From Aeromicrobium choanae (lineage in GTDB: Bacteria; Actinomycetota; Actinomycetes; Propionibacteriales; Nocardioidaceae), in the NCBI RefSeq assembly GCF_900167475.1, contig NZ_LT796768.1:372001-436000 (forward strand): a DNA stretch of 64,000 bases, given 5' to 3'. This document shows positions 24,323-31,797 of this stretch, one piece after another (position 1 is the first letter of the stretch; each line of letters opens with the position of its first letter). The position numbers and the translations under genes are program-made. The notes under the pieces are model-generated. The model searched no databases. It had not been told where the DNA came from and was given only the letters and a program-made list of their open reading frames with translations.

Positions 24323-24670
24323 ATGACCACGCGCACGGCACTCCCCCTGCTGGACGACGGCGCCTGCTGCTCCCCCGTGACCGGCGGCGTGCTCGATGCC
24401 GAGGAGGCGCAGCGCCTCGCGAAGATGTTCAAGGCGCTCGGCGACCCCACGCGCGTCCGGCTGCTGTCGATCATCGCGGCCGGCGCGGACCGCGAGGCCT
24501 GCATCTGCGACCTGACCGAGCCGGTCGGACTCTCCCAGCCCACGGTCTCGCATCACATGAAGCAGCTGGTCGACGCCGGCCTCGTGACGCGCGAGCAGCG
24601 AGGCCGCTGGGCCTTCTACCGCGTGGTCGACGAGACCCTCGCGTCGCTCGGCGCCGCCCTCACGCCCTAG
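24323..24670 (+). CDS. arsR: ArsR-family arsenical repressor
   Basis: A 115-residue winged-helix metalloregulator. The helix-turn-helix is LTEPVGLSQPTVSHHMKQLVDAGLV, typical of ArsR/SmtB. Candidate As(III) ligands are Cys60 and Cys62 in ACICDL, the alpha-3 position used by E. coli-type ArsR, plus Cys15/Cys16 near the N-terminus. Binding arsenite would release it from the operators in the 105-bp gap to arsM. The ATG at 24323 was chosen by homology of the N-terminus; the long upstream frame is the shadow of arsM. Confidence 0.93.
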   Translation: MTTRTALPLLDDGACCSPVTGGVLDAEEAQRLAKMFKALGDPTRVRLLSIIAAGADREACICDLTEPVGLSQPTVSHHMKQLVDAGLVTREQRGRWAFYRVVDETLASLGAALTP

Positions 24671-24679
24671 TCCGGGCCG

Positions 24680-25318
24680 TCAGGCCGCCCGAGCCGCGAG
24701 CGTCGCGCCTGCCGTCGCAGCGGCCTCCTCGGCGGCCTTGCGCATCATCGACGCCATCTCGGTGAACTCGTCGAGAGCCGGGTTCACGCCGACGAGGGTG
24801 AACTCGCGCTCGACCACGGTCAGGTCGGCGCCCCAGATGTCGACGAGGATGCGGCGCAGGAAGTCGGTGTTGTGGTCCCAGCCCTCGCGCGGGGTGCCGG
24901 GTCCGTAGGCGCCGCCACGGGTGGTCACCAGGACCGTCGGCGTCCCCTCGAGCAGCCGCGTGCCCTGCGGCGCGCCGGCCAGGGCGACGTCGATCCAGGT
25001 CTTGGCGTGCTGGGAGATGCCGAAGTTGTAGAGCGGCAGCGCGAGGACGGCCATCGAGGCCTGCTGCAGCTCGGCGGCCACCTGGCCGGCGACGACGATC
25101 GCCTCGCGCTGGGCGGGACTGCGGTTCTCCTCCGGAGTGAAGCCACCGCCGACGGCTCCCGCCCAGACGTCGGCCGGCAGCGGCTCCCGTCCGAGGTGAC
25201 GGCGCACCACCGGCACCTCGGGGCGGGCGGCGACGAACTCGTCGACCACGACGTCGGCCAGCGCACTGCTGGCGGACATCGGGCCCTGGATGCTGGCATC
25301 GACACGAAGCAGGGACAT
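24680..25318 (-). CDS. azoR: FMN-dependent NADH:quinone/azo reductase
   Basis: A 212-residue flavodoxin-fold enzyme of the AcpD/AzoR family, reducing quinones and azo compounds with NADH. Family marks: LLRVDASIQGPMSASSALAD at the N-terminus (FMN phosphate loop), LALPLYNFGISQHAKTWID in the middle and VTTRGGAYGPGTPREGWDHNT for the flavin ring loop. AGGAGAACCC precedes the ATG at 25318. Two identical palindromes in the promoter point to control by the divergent MarR gene, a common quinone/azo-sensing arrangement. Confidence 0.92.
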   Translation of the reverse strand: MSLLRVDASIQGPMSASSALADVVVDEFVAARPEVPVVRRHLGREPLPADVWAGAVGGGFTPEENRSPAQREAIVVAGQVAAELQQASMAVLALPLYNFGISQHAKTWIDVALAGAPQGTRLLEGTPTVLVTTRGGAYGPGTPREGWDHNTDFLRRILVDIWGADLTVVEREFTLVGVNPALDEFTEMASMMRKAAEEAAATAGATLAARAA

Positions 25319-25335
25319 GGGTTCTCCTCAGGTGA

Positions 25336-25382
25336 ACTTGAATGTTCAAGTCAGTCTACGCATTCGACTTGAATGTTCAAGT
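25336..25382. promoter_or_regulatory. two identical MarR-type operators
   Basis: ACTTGAATGTTCAAGT occurs at 25336-25351 and again at 25367-25382. Each is a 7-2-7 palindrome and they are 31 bp apart centre to centre, close to three helical turns, so dimers would sit on one face of the DNA. They fill the gap between azoR and the MarR gene. Confidence 0.85.
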
Positions 25383-25401
25383 GACCGGGTAGACTTCTCC
25401 T

Positions 25402-25917
25402 GTGATCAACGACACGAGCGCCACCGAGACCGACGTGCCGTGGCTGAGCGACGACCAGCAGCAGCAGTGGCGCTCGCTGTTCGGCATGCTCGCGACCCTG
25501 CCGACCGCGATCGACGCACAGCTCAAGCGGGACGCCGGTGTGAACACCTACGAGTACCAGGTGCTCGCCACCCTGTCGCAGTCCCCCGGCCACACGATCG
25601 GTCTGTCGGTGCTGGCAGAGGAGGCGCGCGGCTCGCTCTCGCGACTCTCACACGCGCTCACGCGCCTGGAGAAGGCCGGCTGGGTCGAGCGGTGCCCCGC
25701 GGAGACCGGCGGCCGCCGCATGCGCGCCCGACTCACCGAGTCCGGCCTGGCGAAGATCGAGGCCATCGCGCCCGCGCACGTGCGCGAGGTGCGCCGCCTC
25801 GTGATCGACGTACTCACCGACGAGCAGCTGACGGTGCTCGGCGATGCGGCCCGCGCGATCGCCGCGGCGGCCCAGGAGCGCACGGCCGAGACCTGCACCG
25901 AGGACGCCACCTGCTGA
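25402..25917 (+). CDS. MarR-family transcriptional regulator
   Basis: A 171-residue winged-helix repressor. The fold is seen in YEYQVLATLSQSPGHTIGLSVLAEEARGSLSRLSHALTRLEKAGWV and the wing GRRMRARLTESG. Cysteines near the end (ETCTEDATC) and in ERCPAET could sense oxidants or electrophiles, but this is a guess. GTG start at 25402, directly after the second operator, so autorepression is expected together with repression of azoR. Confidence 0.92.
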   Translation: MINDTSATETDVPWLSDDQQQQWRSLFGMLATLPTAIDAQLKRDAGVNTYEYQVLATLSQSPGHTIGLSVLAEEARGSLSRLSHALTRLEKAGWVERCPAETGGRRMRARLTESGLAKIEAIAPAHVREVRRLVIDVLTDEQLTVLGDAARAIAAAAQERTAETCTEDATC

Positions 25918-25920
25918 ACC

Positions 25921-25938
25921 GCCCCGCGTGGACGGGGC
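25921..25938. terminator. short GC hairpin between convergent genes
   Basis: GCCCCG (25921-25926) and CGGGGC (25933-25938) form a 6-bp stem directly after the MarR stop codon. Plausible weak terminator without T-run. Confidence 0.45.
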
Positions 25939-25940
25939 TC

Positions 25941-25957
25941 GGTGCCAAGGTGTCGCC
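25941..25957 (+). repeat. copy of dispersed motif GGTGCCAAGGTGTCGCC
   Basis: This 17-mer differs by two bases from the one at 29714-29730 and shares its core with 8053-8065. All three copies are intergenic. Confidence 0.3.
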
Positions 25958-26008
25958 AGGGACCAGCGCCCGGCCGTGCTGTCCGTCCAGCCGGAGTCGC
26001 GGCGCTCG

Positions 26009-27175
26009 CTAGTCGGACGGAGGACTGGCCGACGGGCTCGCGGTGGCGGAGGTGCGGCCCGGGGACTCCTCGTCGGCCTCCTGAGCCTCGGCGATCGCCT
26101 TCTCCAGCGCCGTGATCGTGGCCGCGTCGACGGTGCCGGTCGGCTCGACGTCGAGCTCGTCCTGGAAGTCCTCGAGGGCCTCGGTCAGCTCGGGCGTCCA
26201 CTCCCCGTCGACCGGCCCGTCCCAGAATCCGGCGAGCCTGAGGGTCTGCTGGAGCGCGGCCGTGGAGGCCGTGTCCTCCTGGGCGCTCGCCCCGCCCTGC
26301 GCGGCGAGGTCGGCCTGGAGCGCGGCAGCGGTCGCCTTGTCGACCACTCCGGTCACCGGCAGGCCGCTGGCCTCCTGCAGGGCCTTGACGGCGTCGACCG
26401 TCGCCGGGCCGTAGACGCCGTCGACCTCGCCGTCGAAGTGACCCGCCTCGGACAGCGACCGTTGGAGCGTCGTGGTGTACTCGCGAACCGCGGACTCGGC
26501 CTGCACCGCCTGCTCGTCGGTGAGGCAGCCGGCATCCGCGAAGAGCCGCAACCACGACAGCTCGAGGGCCACGGCGGCGGCGTTGAACTGCTCCGATGCC
26601 TGCGCCAGCGGGGTCGCGTCCGTGATGCCCTCCTGCGCGGTGGCGAACTGCGACTCCGCCTGCTCGACGCGATCGACCGTGGCTGCGGGCGCCAGCGGGT
26701 CGGGACTGCTCGACGCCGGGGCCGTGGTCTTCGCGGACGGGTCCTTCGCGACGGCCAGCGCCGCCTCGGCCTCGGCCAGCTCCTGCCTCGCGTCCGCGAC
26801 GGCCCGCTGCGCGTCGACGGCCGCCTCCGCCCCGTCCATCGCCTCGGCGCGGGGCTGCTCGAGCTCGGCCCCCGCGTCCCGGACGTCGCCGACGGTGGTG
26901 GTGGTCTCGGTCAGCACGTCGCCGTAGCGGTCGAGCGAGGTGATGTAGTCCTCGCTCGCGTCGCAGAATTCCTCGGACTGCTCCGCAAATTCGGCCTTCG
27001 CGTCGGCGAGGGCCTTCTCCTTGGCCTGGACGCGGGCCTCCGCAGCCTTCACCGGATCGTCTCCGTCACCCTCGCCACAGCCCGCCAGGGTGAGCATCAG
27101 CGCTGCACCTGCCGCGGCGAGTGCCACCGGCGTGCGAAGAAGGCGGGCGTCTCGTCGTCTCGCGACTCGTGGCAT
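26009..27175 (-). CDS. peptidoglycan-binding lipoprotein with coiled coil
   Basis: A 388-residue exported lipoprotein: signal peptide with lipobox LAGC (about residue 32), an Ala/Glu-rich predicted coiled coil (about residues 40-140, VKAAEARVQAKEKALADAKAEF), a middle helical region, and two peptidoglycan-binding type 1 domains (LQRSLSEAGHFDGEVDGVYGPATVDAVKALQ and LQQTLRLAGFWDGPVDGEWTPELTEALEDFQ), then a Ser/Pro tail. It probably links membrane and wall; no catalytic domain is seen. AGGAGG precedes the ATG at 27175. The frame is open further upstream but the lipoprotein start is clear. Confidence 0.88.
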   Translation of the reverse strand: MPRVARRRDARLLRTPVALAAAGAALMLTLAGCGEGDGDDPVKAAEARVQAKEKALADAKAEFAEQSEEFCDASEDYITSLDRYGDVLTETTTTVGDVRDAGAELEQPRAEAMDGAEAAVDAQRAVADARQELAEAEAALAVAKDPSAKTTAPASSSPDPLAPAATVDRVEQAESQFATAQEGITDATPLAQASEQFNAAAVALELSWLRLFADAGCLTDEQAVQAESAVREYTTTLQRSLSEAGHFDGEVDGVYGPATVDAVKALQEASGLPVTGVVDKATAAALQADLAAQGGASAQEDTASTAALQQTLRLAGFWDGPVDGEWTPELTEALEDFQDELDVEPTGTVDAATITALEKAIAEAQEADEESPGRTSATASPSASPPSD

Positions 27176-27309
27176 GGCGGGCCTCCTGGCTTCCGCGGTC
27201 AACGTAGCGGGCCCGGGGACCTTCGACAACGGTCCTGCGGGATGAGGTCGCCTGCCCCCGTCGTGAACTAGCGTCGGGACTCCGCGCTCCATCCACCCGA
27301 GGAGAACCC

Positions 27310-27900
27310 ATGTCAGAGAACCAGAACACCGACGCCGAGACCACGAGCGAGACCGAGGTCGTCGCCGCGGCCGTCACCGACGGCGCGTACACGCTCTTCA
27401 TCGCCGACTTCTCCGACACCAGCACCGCCTGGCAGGCCTACGAGTCGCTCAAGTCGGTGGAGGACGGTCGTTCGGTGGAGCTCGAGGGAGTCATCGTCGT
27501 GAAGCGGGAGGCCGACGGCAAGCTGGAGATCCAGAAGGCCACCGACCACAGCACCCGACGCGGCCTCACCTGGGGACTGGTCGGCGGAGTGGCCCTGGGC
27601 CTGGTCTTCCCGCCCTCGATCATCGGGAGTGCCGCTGCGGTGGGCGCCATGGGCGCGGCGGTGGGCAAGGCCCGTCAGCTGCGCAACCGCAGCGAGCTGT
27701 CCGACGAGCTGGAGGCCGCCATCCAGCCGGGACACTCAGGGATCGTGGCGCTCGTCTCGGACCCCGGTGCCGTCGAGATCCGCAAGGCCCTCGCGCTCGC
27801 CGACGCCATCGTGGAGTCCGCGGTCGACGACGTGGCGGCCCGCGACATCAAGGCCGCGGCGAAGGAAGCCGAGTCCGACTCGGAGAGCGAGAAGGCCTGA
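27310..27900 (+). CDS. DUF1269-type protein
   Basis: A 196-residue protein of unknown function. The central segment RGLTWGLVGGVALGLVFPPSIIGSAAAVGAMGAAVG is a glycine/alanine hydrophobic stretch typical of DUF1269 proteins, flanked by a ferredoxin-like beta-alpha region (TLFIADFSDTSTAWQAYESLK) and an acidic C-terminus. Relatives often sit in stress-related loci. Start ATG at 27310 with GAGGAG 5 bp upstream; it is divergent from the lipoprotein gene. Confidence 0.85.
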   Translation: MSENQNTDAETTSETEVVAAAVTDGAYTLFIADFSDTSTAWQAYESLKSVEDGRSVELEGVIVVKREADGKLEIQKATDHSTRRGLTWGLVGGVALGLVFPPSIIGSAAAVGAMGAAVGKARQLRNRSELSDELEAAIQPGHSGIVALVSDPGAVEIRKALALADAIVESAVDDVAARDIKAAAKEAESDSESEKA

Positions 27901-28041
27901 GCCACGGCGGCCTGATCAGCGTGAGGGCGTAGGACGCAGCGAACGCGCCACGAACCGACGACGGACTCCGCCGCAGGCGACTCGCACGGTCCATCGCAAG
28001 ACCTCCCTCACTGCCGGATCCGGTAGCGCAAACCTTCCAGC

Positions 28042-28072
28042 ATCCGCATGCTCACCGCAGCAGGATGCGGAT
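28042..28072. promoter_or_regulatory. inverted repeat before the hypothetical gene pair
   Basis: ATCCGCAT (28042-28049) and ATGCGGAT (28065-28072) are perfect reverse complements with a 15-base spacer. The first possible ATG of the next gene lies inside the right arm, which suggests either an operator over the start or that translation starts later. Confidence 0.4.
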
Positions 28073-28958
28073 ATCGGGACACGAGCACACCTTGGCGCGG
28101 ATGGGGCACAATGCGGTCGTGCCCCACGTGCTTGACCTCGCGTCCCGAAGCTTCTGGCAGCTCACGGGCCGTCGCGTCGATCTCGACGGCTCCGAGCAGT
28201 GGCTGGATGCGCCGGTGAGCTCCTCGGCACGGGTGGGCACGGAGTGGATCGGCGCGGAGGCAGCACGGCACGGCGGCGTGCTGGGAGCTGATGACCCCGA
28301 CGCCGGACTGCTGCCGTCCATGTCCGTCCTGGACGGTCCCGGATTCGCGGCGGACCGGCTGAACCCGTTGATCCGCGACTTCTACGAGCACACCTCGACG
28401 TGGCGGATGGACGTGTGGTCAGGATGGACCCCAGTGTTCTGGCCGGCCGGCGAGATGGTCTCGCGGTTGTGGGGCCGTCGCGTCGAGCAGCTTGCCCTGC
28501 CGATGCGTCCGCTCGACGTCGCGCACGGCATGGACAGCCGCGTCACGCCGGTACGAAACCACGACGGCGTCCAGATCGCGTCCGCCTGGACTCGAACCCT
28601 GCGCGAGAGCGGTCGGACGGTGTTCAGCGGCGCCTACTCCGCGCGGACGCTCCCGGGTGCCGAGAGCCCGAGCGTCCATGTGGCGTTCCCTCTGGAGTCA
28701 GGCAACCTCCAGGTGTTCCTGCGCCCTTCGGTCACCGCCGACGGAGGACTCCTCCTGGAGTCGCCTCGCGGCAGCTTCGGGGAGAACGGAGCCTACGTCG
28801 TCGTACGCGGAGCCGGCGCGCACGCGGCACGAGTCCCGCTGCACGAGACGTTCCGCGTCTACGTCGATCCGCACGGAGTGCTGCGCACTGACCACGAGCT
28901 GCGGGTCTGGGGTGCAGCGGCCCTGCGACTGCACTACAGGCTGGACCGTGCGTCATGA
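28065..28958 (+). CDS. conserved hypothetical protein
   Basis: A protein of up to 297 residues that I do not recognise. It is soluble, Trp/Arg-rich and mixed alpha/beta: WRMDVWSGWTPVFWPAGEMVSRLWG in the middle and a beta-rich second half with VHVAFPLESGNLQVFLRPS. No signal peptide or membrane helix. Start is uncertain: ATG 28065 lies in an inverted repeat, ATG 28101 and GTG 28119 are alternatives with similar support. Its stop overlaps the ATG of the next gene (ATGA), so the two form an operon. Confidence 0.7.
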   Translation: MRISGHEHTLARMGHNAVVPHVLDLASRSFWQLTGRRVDLDGSEQWLDAPVSSSARVGTEWIGAEAARHGGVLGADDPDAGLLPSMSVLDGPGFAADRLNPLIRDFYEHTSTWRMDVWSGWTPVFWPAGEMVSRLWGRRVEQLALPMRPLDVAHGMDSRVTPVRNHDGVQIASAWTRTLRESGRTVFSGAYSARTLPGAESPSVHVAFPLESGNLQVFLRPSVTADGGLLLESPRGSFGENGAYVVVRGAGAHAARVPLHETFRVYVDPHGVLRTDHELRVWGAAALRLHYRLDRAS

Positions 28959-29665
28959 CGATCCACAGCTTTCACCTCGCCGAGGTCTCTCGCAGGACTG
29001 GAGCCAGGGCGCTGCTGCGCCCGCCCACACCGGCCACCGCGCCAGGACTCGATCACCTCGAGTGCCTGTCGCTCATGCGGCTCGGCGCGCCGGTGGTGTC
29101 GCCCGACCGACTTCAGCTGCGAAGGCTGGCCGTCTTCGCGCAGTGGCAGGAGGAAGCGGCCCTCGATCGGTTCCTGGTCCGCGACCCGCTGGGCCCCTCC
29201 CTCGCCGCCGGATGGCACGTGCGGATGGAGTACCTGCGCCGCTGGTCGAGCCTTGCCGCGTTTCCCGGGCTGCCTGTTCGATCCGGCACCTGGGATCAGG
29301 ACAAGCAGGTCGTGGCGGTCACACTGGCCCGGATGCGGACGCCGGAGATTCCTCGCTTTCTCCGCCACGGCAGGCCCGTGGAGCGCCTCGTTCGCGACCA
29401 TCCCGGCGTCAGTCTCGCCGTCGCCGCCTTTCGTCCACCACGGACGATCTCGACCTTCACGGTCTGGCACAGCACGCGTCAGATGCTGGAGATGGTTCAC
29501 GGTCGCTCGAGCGTGCCCGACCCGACGCGGCACGCGGATGCCATGCGCGAACGCGAACGCCGCGACTTCCACCATGAGTTCGCGACCTTTCGATTCCGGC
29601 CGCTGTCCGAGCACGGTTCCTGGGATGGCGCCACCGGCCTCGTGCCCGACTCGCACGCCCTCTAG
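28955..29665 (+). CDS. hypothetical protein, possibly spheroidene monooxygenase/ABM-like fold
   Basis: A 236-residue protein without signal peptide. The part TISTFTVWHSTRQMLEMVHG followed by FHHEFATFRFRPLSEHGSW resembles the dimeric alpha-beta barrel heme or monooxygenase-like proteins related to CrtA (an F-x-V-W-x-S strand, a following helix, and F-x-R-F-R-P), but no cofactor site can be named. Translationally coupled to the hypothetical gene before it. Function unknown. Confidence 0.65.
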   Translation: MTIHSFHLAEVSRRTGARALLRPPTPATAPGLDHLECLSLMRLGAPVVSPDRLQLRRLAVFAQWQEEAALDRFLVRDPLGPSLAAGWHVRMEYLRRWSSLAAFPGLPVRSGTWDQDKQVVAVTLARMRTPEIPRFLRHGRPVERLVRDHPGVSLAVAAFRPPRTISTFTVWHSTRQMLEMVHGRSSVPDPTRHADAMRERERRDFHHEFATFRFRPLSEHGSWDGATGLVPDSHAL

Positions 29666-29710
29666 CGCACTCATCCCGTAACGGAAGCGGAGAGGCCAGC
29701 CGCACCGGAT

Positions 29711-29730
29711 CTTGGTACCAAGGTGCCGCC
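29711..29730. repeat. 12-bp palindrome and dispersed-motif copy
   Basis: CTTGGTACCAAG at 29711-29722 is a perfect palindrome; the overlapping GGTACCAAGGTGCCGCC at 29714-29730 matches the motif at 25941-25957. The stretch from the hypothetical gene to the tRNA terminator (29666-29785) otherwise holds nothing I can name. Confidence 0.35.
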
Positions 29731-29784
29731 GGGGCGACCCGAAGGTCGAAAGATGGGTGGCACCCGGGGCCCCCACCGAGCGTG

Positions 29785-29819
29785 AAAAAGGCCCCCGATC
29801 CGAGGATCGGGGGCCTTTT
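29785..29819. terminator. intrinsic bidirectional terminator after tRNA-Glu
   Basis: AAAAGGCCCCCGATC (29786-29800) and GATCGGGGGCCTTTT (29805-29819) form a perfect 15-bp stem with a CGAG loop and T-runs in both directions. It ends the minus-strand tRNA transcript and could also stop the plus-strand hypothetical operon. Confidence 0.93.
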
Positions 29820-29825
29820 CGCTGG

Positions 29826-29898
29826 TAGCCCCGACGGGATTCGAACCCGCGCTACCGCCTTGAGAGGGCGACGTGCTAGGCCGCTACACAACGGGGCC
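29826..29898 (-). tRNA. tRNA-Glu (anticodon CTC)
   Basis: A 73-base cloverleaf on the minus strand: acceptor GGCCCCG pairs with CGGGGCT (first pair G-T), T-arm GCGGGTTCGAATCCCGT with TTCGAAT loop, anticodon loop CTCTCAA giving CTC for GAG codons, discriminator A. The CCA is not encoded. Transcribed after tRNA-Gln and followed by the terminator. Confidence 0.96.
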
Positions 29899-29940
29899 AG
29901 CGATGAGAAACGCTACCAGATCGACTCCAGTGCGTCCTCG

Positions 29941-30012
29941 CTGGGGTACTAGGACTCGAACCTAGAATGGCGGTACCAGAAACCGCTGTGTTGCCAATTA
30001 CACCATACCCCA
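29941..30012 (-). tRNA. tRNA-Gln (anticodon CTG)
   Basis: A 72-base cloverleaf on the minus strand: acceptor TGGGGTA/TACCCCA, D-arm GGTGTAATTGGCAACAC, anticodon loop TTCTGGT giving CTG for CAG codons, T-arm CTAGGTTCGAGTCCTAG, discriminator G. It lies 42 bp upstream of tRNA-Glu in the same direction. In actinobacteria charging usually goes through Glu-tRNA-Gln amidation, fitting the nearby gltX. Confidence 0.96.
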
Positions 30013-30123
30013 TGGGGGTATCGGATCCCTGCCTCGCGGCAGCGCTCCGAACCAAGAGATGACTTTACCGGACACCTCCCCGACTGCCCAAACCGGGCCG
30101 CGCGAGTCGCCGTCTCCGACGGC

Positions 30124-31740
30124 TCACCCCAAGGCGGAGCGCCGGATCTTCCCCGTGGCCGTCCGCGGGAGCTCCGCCACGAACTCCACCTCACGCGGGT
30201 ACTTGGTCGGCGCCAGGATCGAGCGGCTGAACTCGATGAGCTCGTACTCCGACACGGAGGCGTCGGGCTCGAGCACCACGTACGCCTTCGGCGACTGCCC
30301 GCGGTACTGGTCGGGGATGGCGACGACCGCGGCCTCGCGGACGTGCGGGTGGGTCATCAGCGCCGCCTCGATCTCGCGCGGCCAGACCTTGAAGCCGCTC
30401 GCGCTGATCATGTCCTTGCTGCGATCGATCACGTAGAACCACCCGTCGGGGTCCATGAAGCCCACGTCACCGGTCCGGAGCCTGCCACCGCCGAACACCT
30501 CCGCCGTGGAGATCGGCTTGTCCAGGTAGCCCGCGGCCACCTGAGGCCCCGACACGACGATCTCCCCCACGGCGCCGGCCGGCAGCTCGGCACCGTCCTC
30601 GCCCACGATGCGGACCGTCGTGTGGTGGACCGGGATCCCGATCGAGAGCGTGCGGGTGTCCTCGTCCACCGGCGTCCGCAGCCCCCGCGGCACGGCCGCC
30701 ACGGCCGACGTCGCCTCCGTGAGGCCGTACACGTTGTGGATCGGCCGGCCGAAGCGCTTCCCCAGCCGTTCGGCGACGCCGGGTTCGATGGGCGCGCCAC
30801 CGGACCAGAGCTCGCGGAAGCTCGCGAAGTCCTCTGCACTGACGTCCGGCAGGTCCGCCAGGCCGATGTAGGCCGTGATCACCGCGATCGTGAACTCGGG
30901 ACGATGGCGGCGGATCGCCTCGATGATGAGCTCAGGGCGTACCCGGTGGGTCAGCACCAGGGTGCCCCCGATCCGCAAGGTGAGCGCGACGTGCCCGATC
31001 AGGCCGGTCACGTGGAAGATCGGACTCAGACCCAGGACGACGGCACCGTCCCGCAGACGGGCCCACTGCCGGTACACCGATGCGCCGAACTCCAGGTTCG
31101 CGTGCGAGTTGACGGTGAACTTCGACATCCCCGTCGTCCCCGACGTCGGCACGAACACCGCCGGTGCCTGCGGATCGACCGTCACGCGGACGCGATCCGC
31201 CGGGGCCGCCACGATGCGGGCGAAGGACGTGGCCGCATCCTCGGCCCCGAAGGCGGCCACCGAGGCGTCGCCGAAGTCCGACTGGGACGTCACGATCACC
31301 GGCAGGTCACGCAGCCGCGACACCCGGGAGCCGTGCAGGTGGATCAGCTCGTCGAGGATCACGACGGCGTCGGCGCCGCACTCGTCGAGGAGGTGGCTGA
31401 GCTCGGGCGAGGTGGCCAGCGGAGACAGGGGCGCGGCGACGGCTCCGAGTCTCCACGCAGCCACCATCGCGACGAGGAAGGCCGGGTTGTTCTGCAGCAG
31501 CAGCGCCACCGTGGACCCGGGGCCCAGTCCCGCGCTGCGCAGGTGGGCCGCCAGGGCGTCGGCCATGGTGTCGAGCTCGCCGTAGGTGATCGCTCCCTCG
31601 AAGTAGCGAACCGCGATCCGGCCCGGGTGCCGCGCGACCGTGGCGTCGAAGTGGTCCATCAGGGTCGTGCCCGAGGTGTCGAGCTCGACGTCGCCCTCGG
31701 GGTACCACGCGACCCACGGCCGCTGGCCGTCCGCGCTCAT
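30124..31740 (-). CDS. acyl-CoA synthetase (AMP-binding family), copy 1
   Basis: A 538-residue ANL-superfamily ligase that activates a carboxylic acid to its CoA thioester with ATP. The P-loop is PTSGTTGMSKFTVNSH (about residue 190), A5 motif NVYGLTEATS, A8 hinge RLRTGDVGFMDPDGWFYVIDRSKDMI, and the catalytic Lys near the end in ELPRTATGKIRRSALG. The substrate (fatty, aromatic or branched acid) is not readable. The ATG at 31740 has AGGAG upstream; an upstream frame extension crosses the divergent regulator gene. Closely similar to the second synthetase at 32805. Confidence 0.92.
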   Translation of the reverse strand: MSADGQRPWVAWYPEGDVELDTSGTTLMDHFDATVARHPGRIAVRYFEGAITYGELDTMADALAAHLRSAGLGPGSTVALLLQNNPAFLVAMVAAWRLGAVAAPLSPLATSPELSHLLDECGADAVVILDELIHLHGSRVSRLRDLPVIVTSQSDFGDASVAAFGAEDAATSFARIVAAPADRVRVTVDPQAPAVFVPTSGTTGMSKFTVNSHANLEFGASVYRQWARLRDGAVVLGLSPIFHVTGLIGHVALTLRIGGTLVLTHRVRPELIIEAIRRHRPEFTIAVITAYIGLADLPDVSAEDFASFRELWSGGAPIEPGVAERLGKRFGRPIHNVYGLTEATSAVAAVPRGLRTPVDEDTRTLSIGIPVHHTTVRIVGEDGAELPAGAVGEIVVSGPQVAAGYLDKPISTAEVFGGGRLRTGDVGFMDPDGWFYVIDRSKDMISASGFKVWPREIEAALMTHPHVREAAVVAIPDQYRGQSPKAYVVLEPDASVSEYELIEFSRSILAPTKYPREVEFVAELPRTATGKIRRSALG

Positions 31741-31797
31741 GGCTCCTGCCCTCGCGGTCCCGGGGTGAGCACCGGGTCGGTCGGTAGAGTCCGCTGT

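Noticed and set aside
29826-30012. tRNA genes as integration site of a mobile element
   Set aside because: No integrase gene and no duplicated tRNA 3' end were found on either side of the neighbouring cluster.
30343-31797. Extension of the XRE-TetR gene upstream to 30343
   Set aside because: That part is antisense to the acyl-CoA synthetase; the HTH_3 domain begins just after the GTG at 31798.
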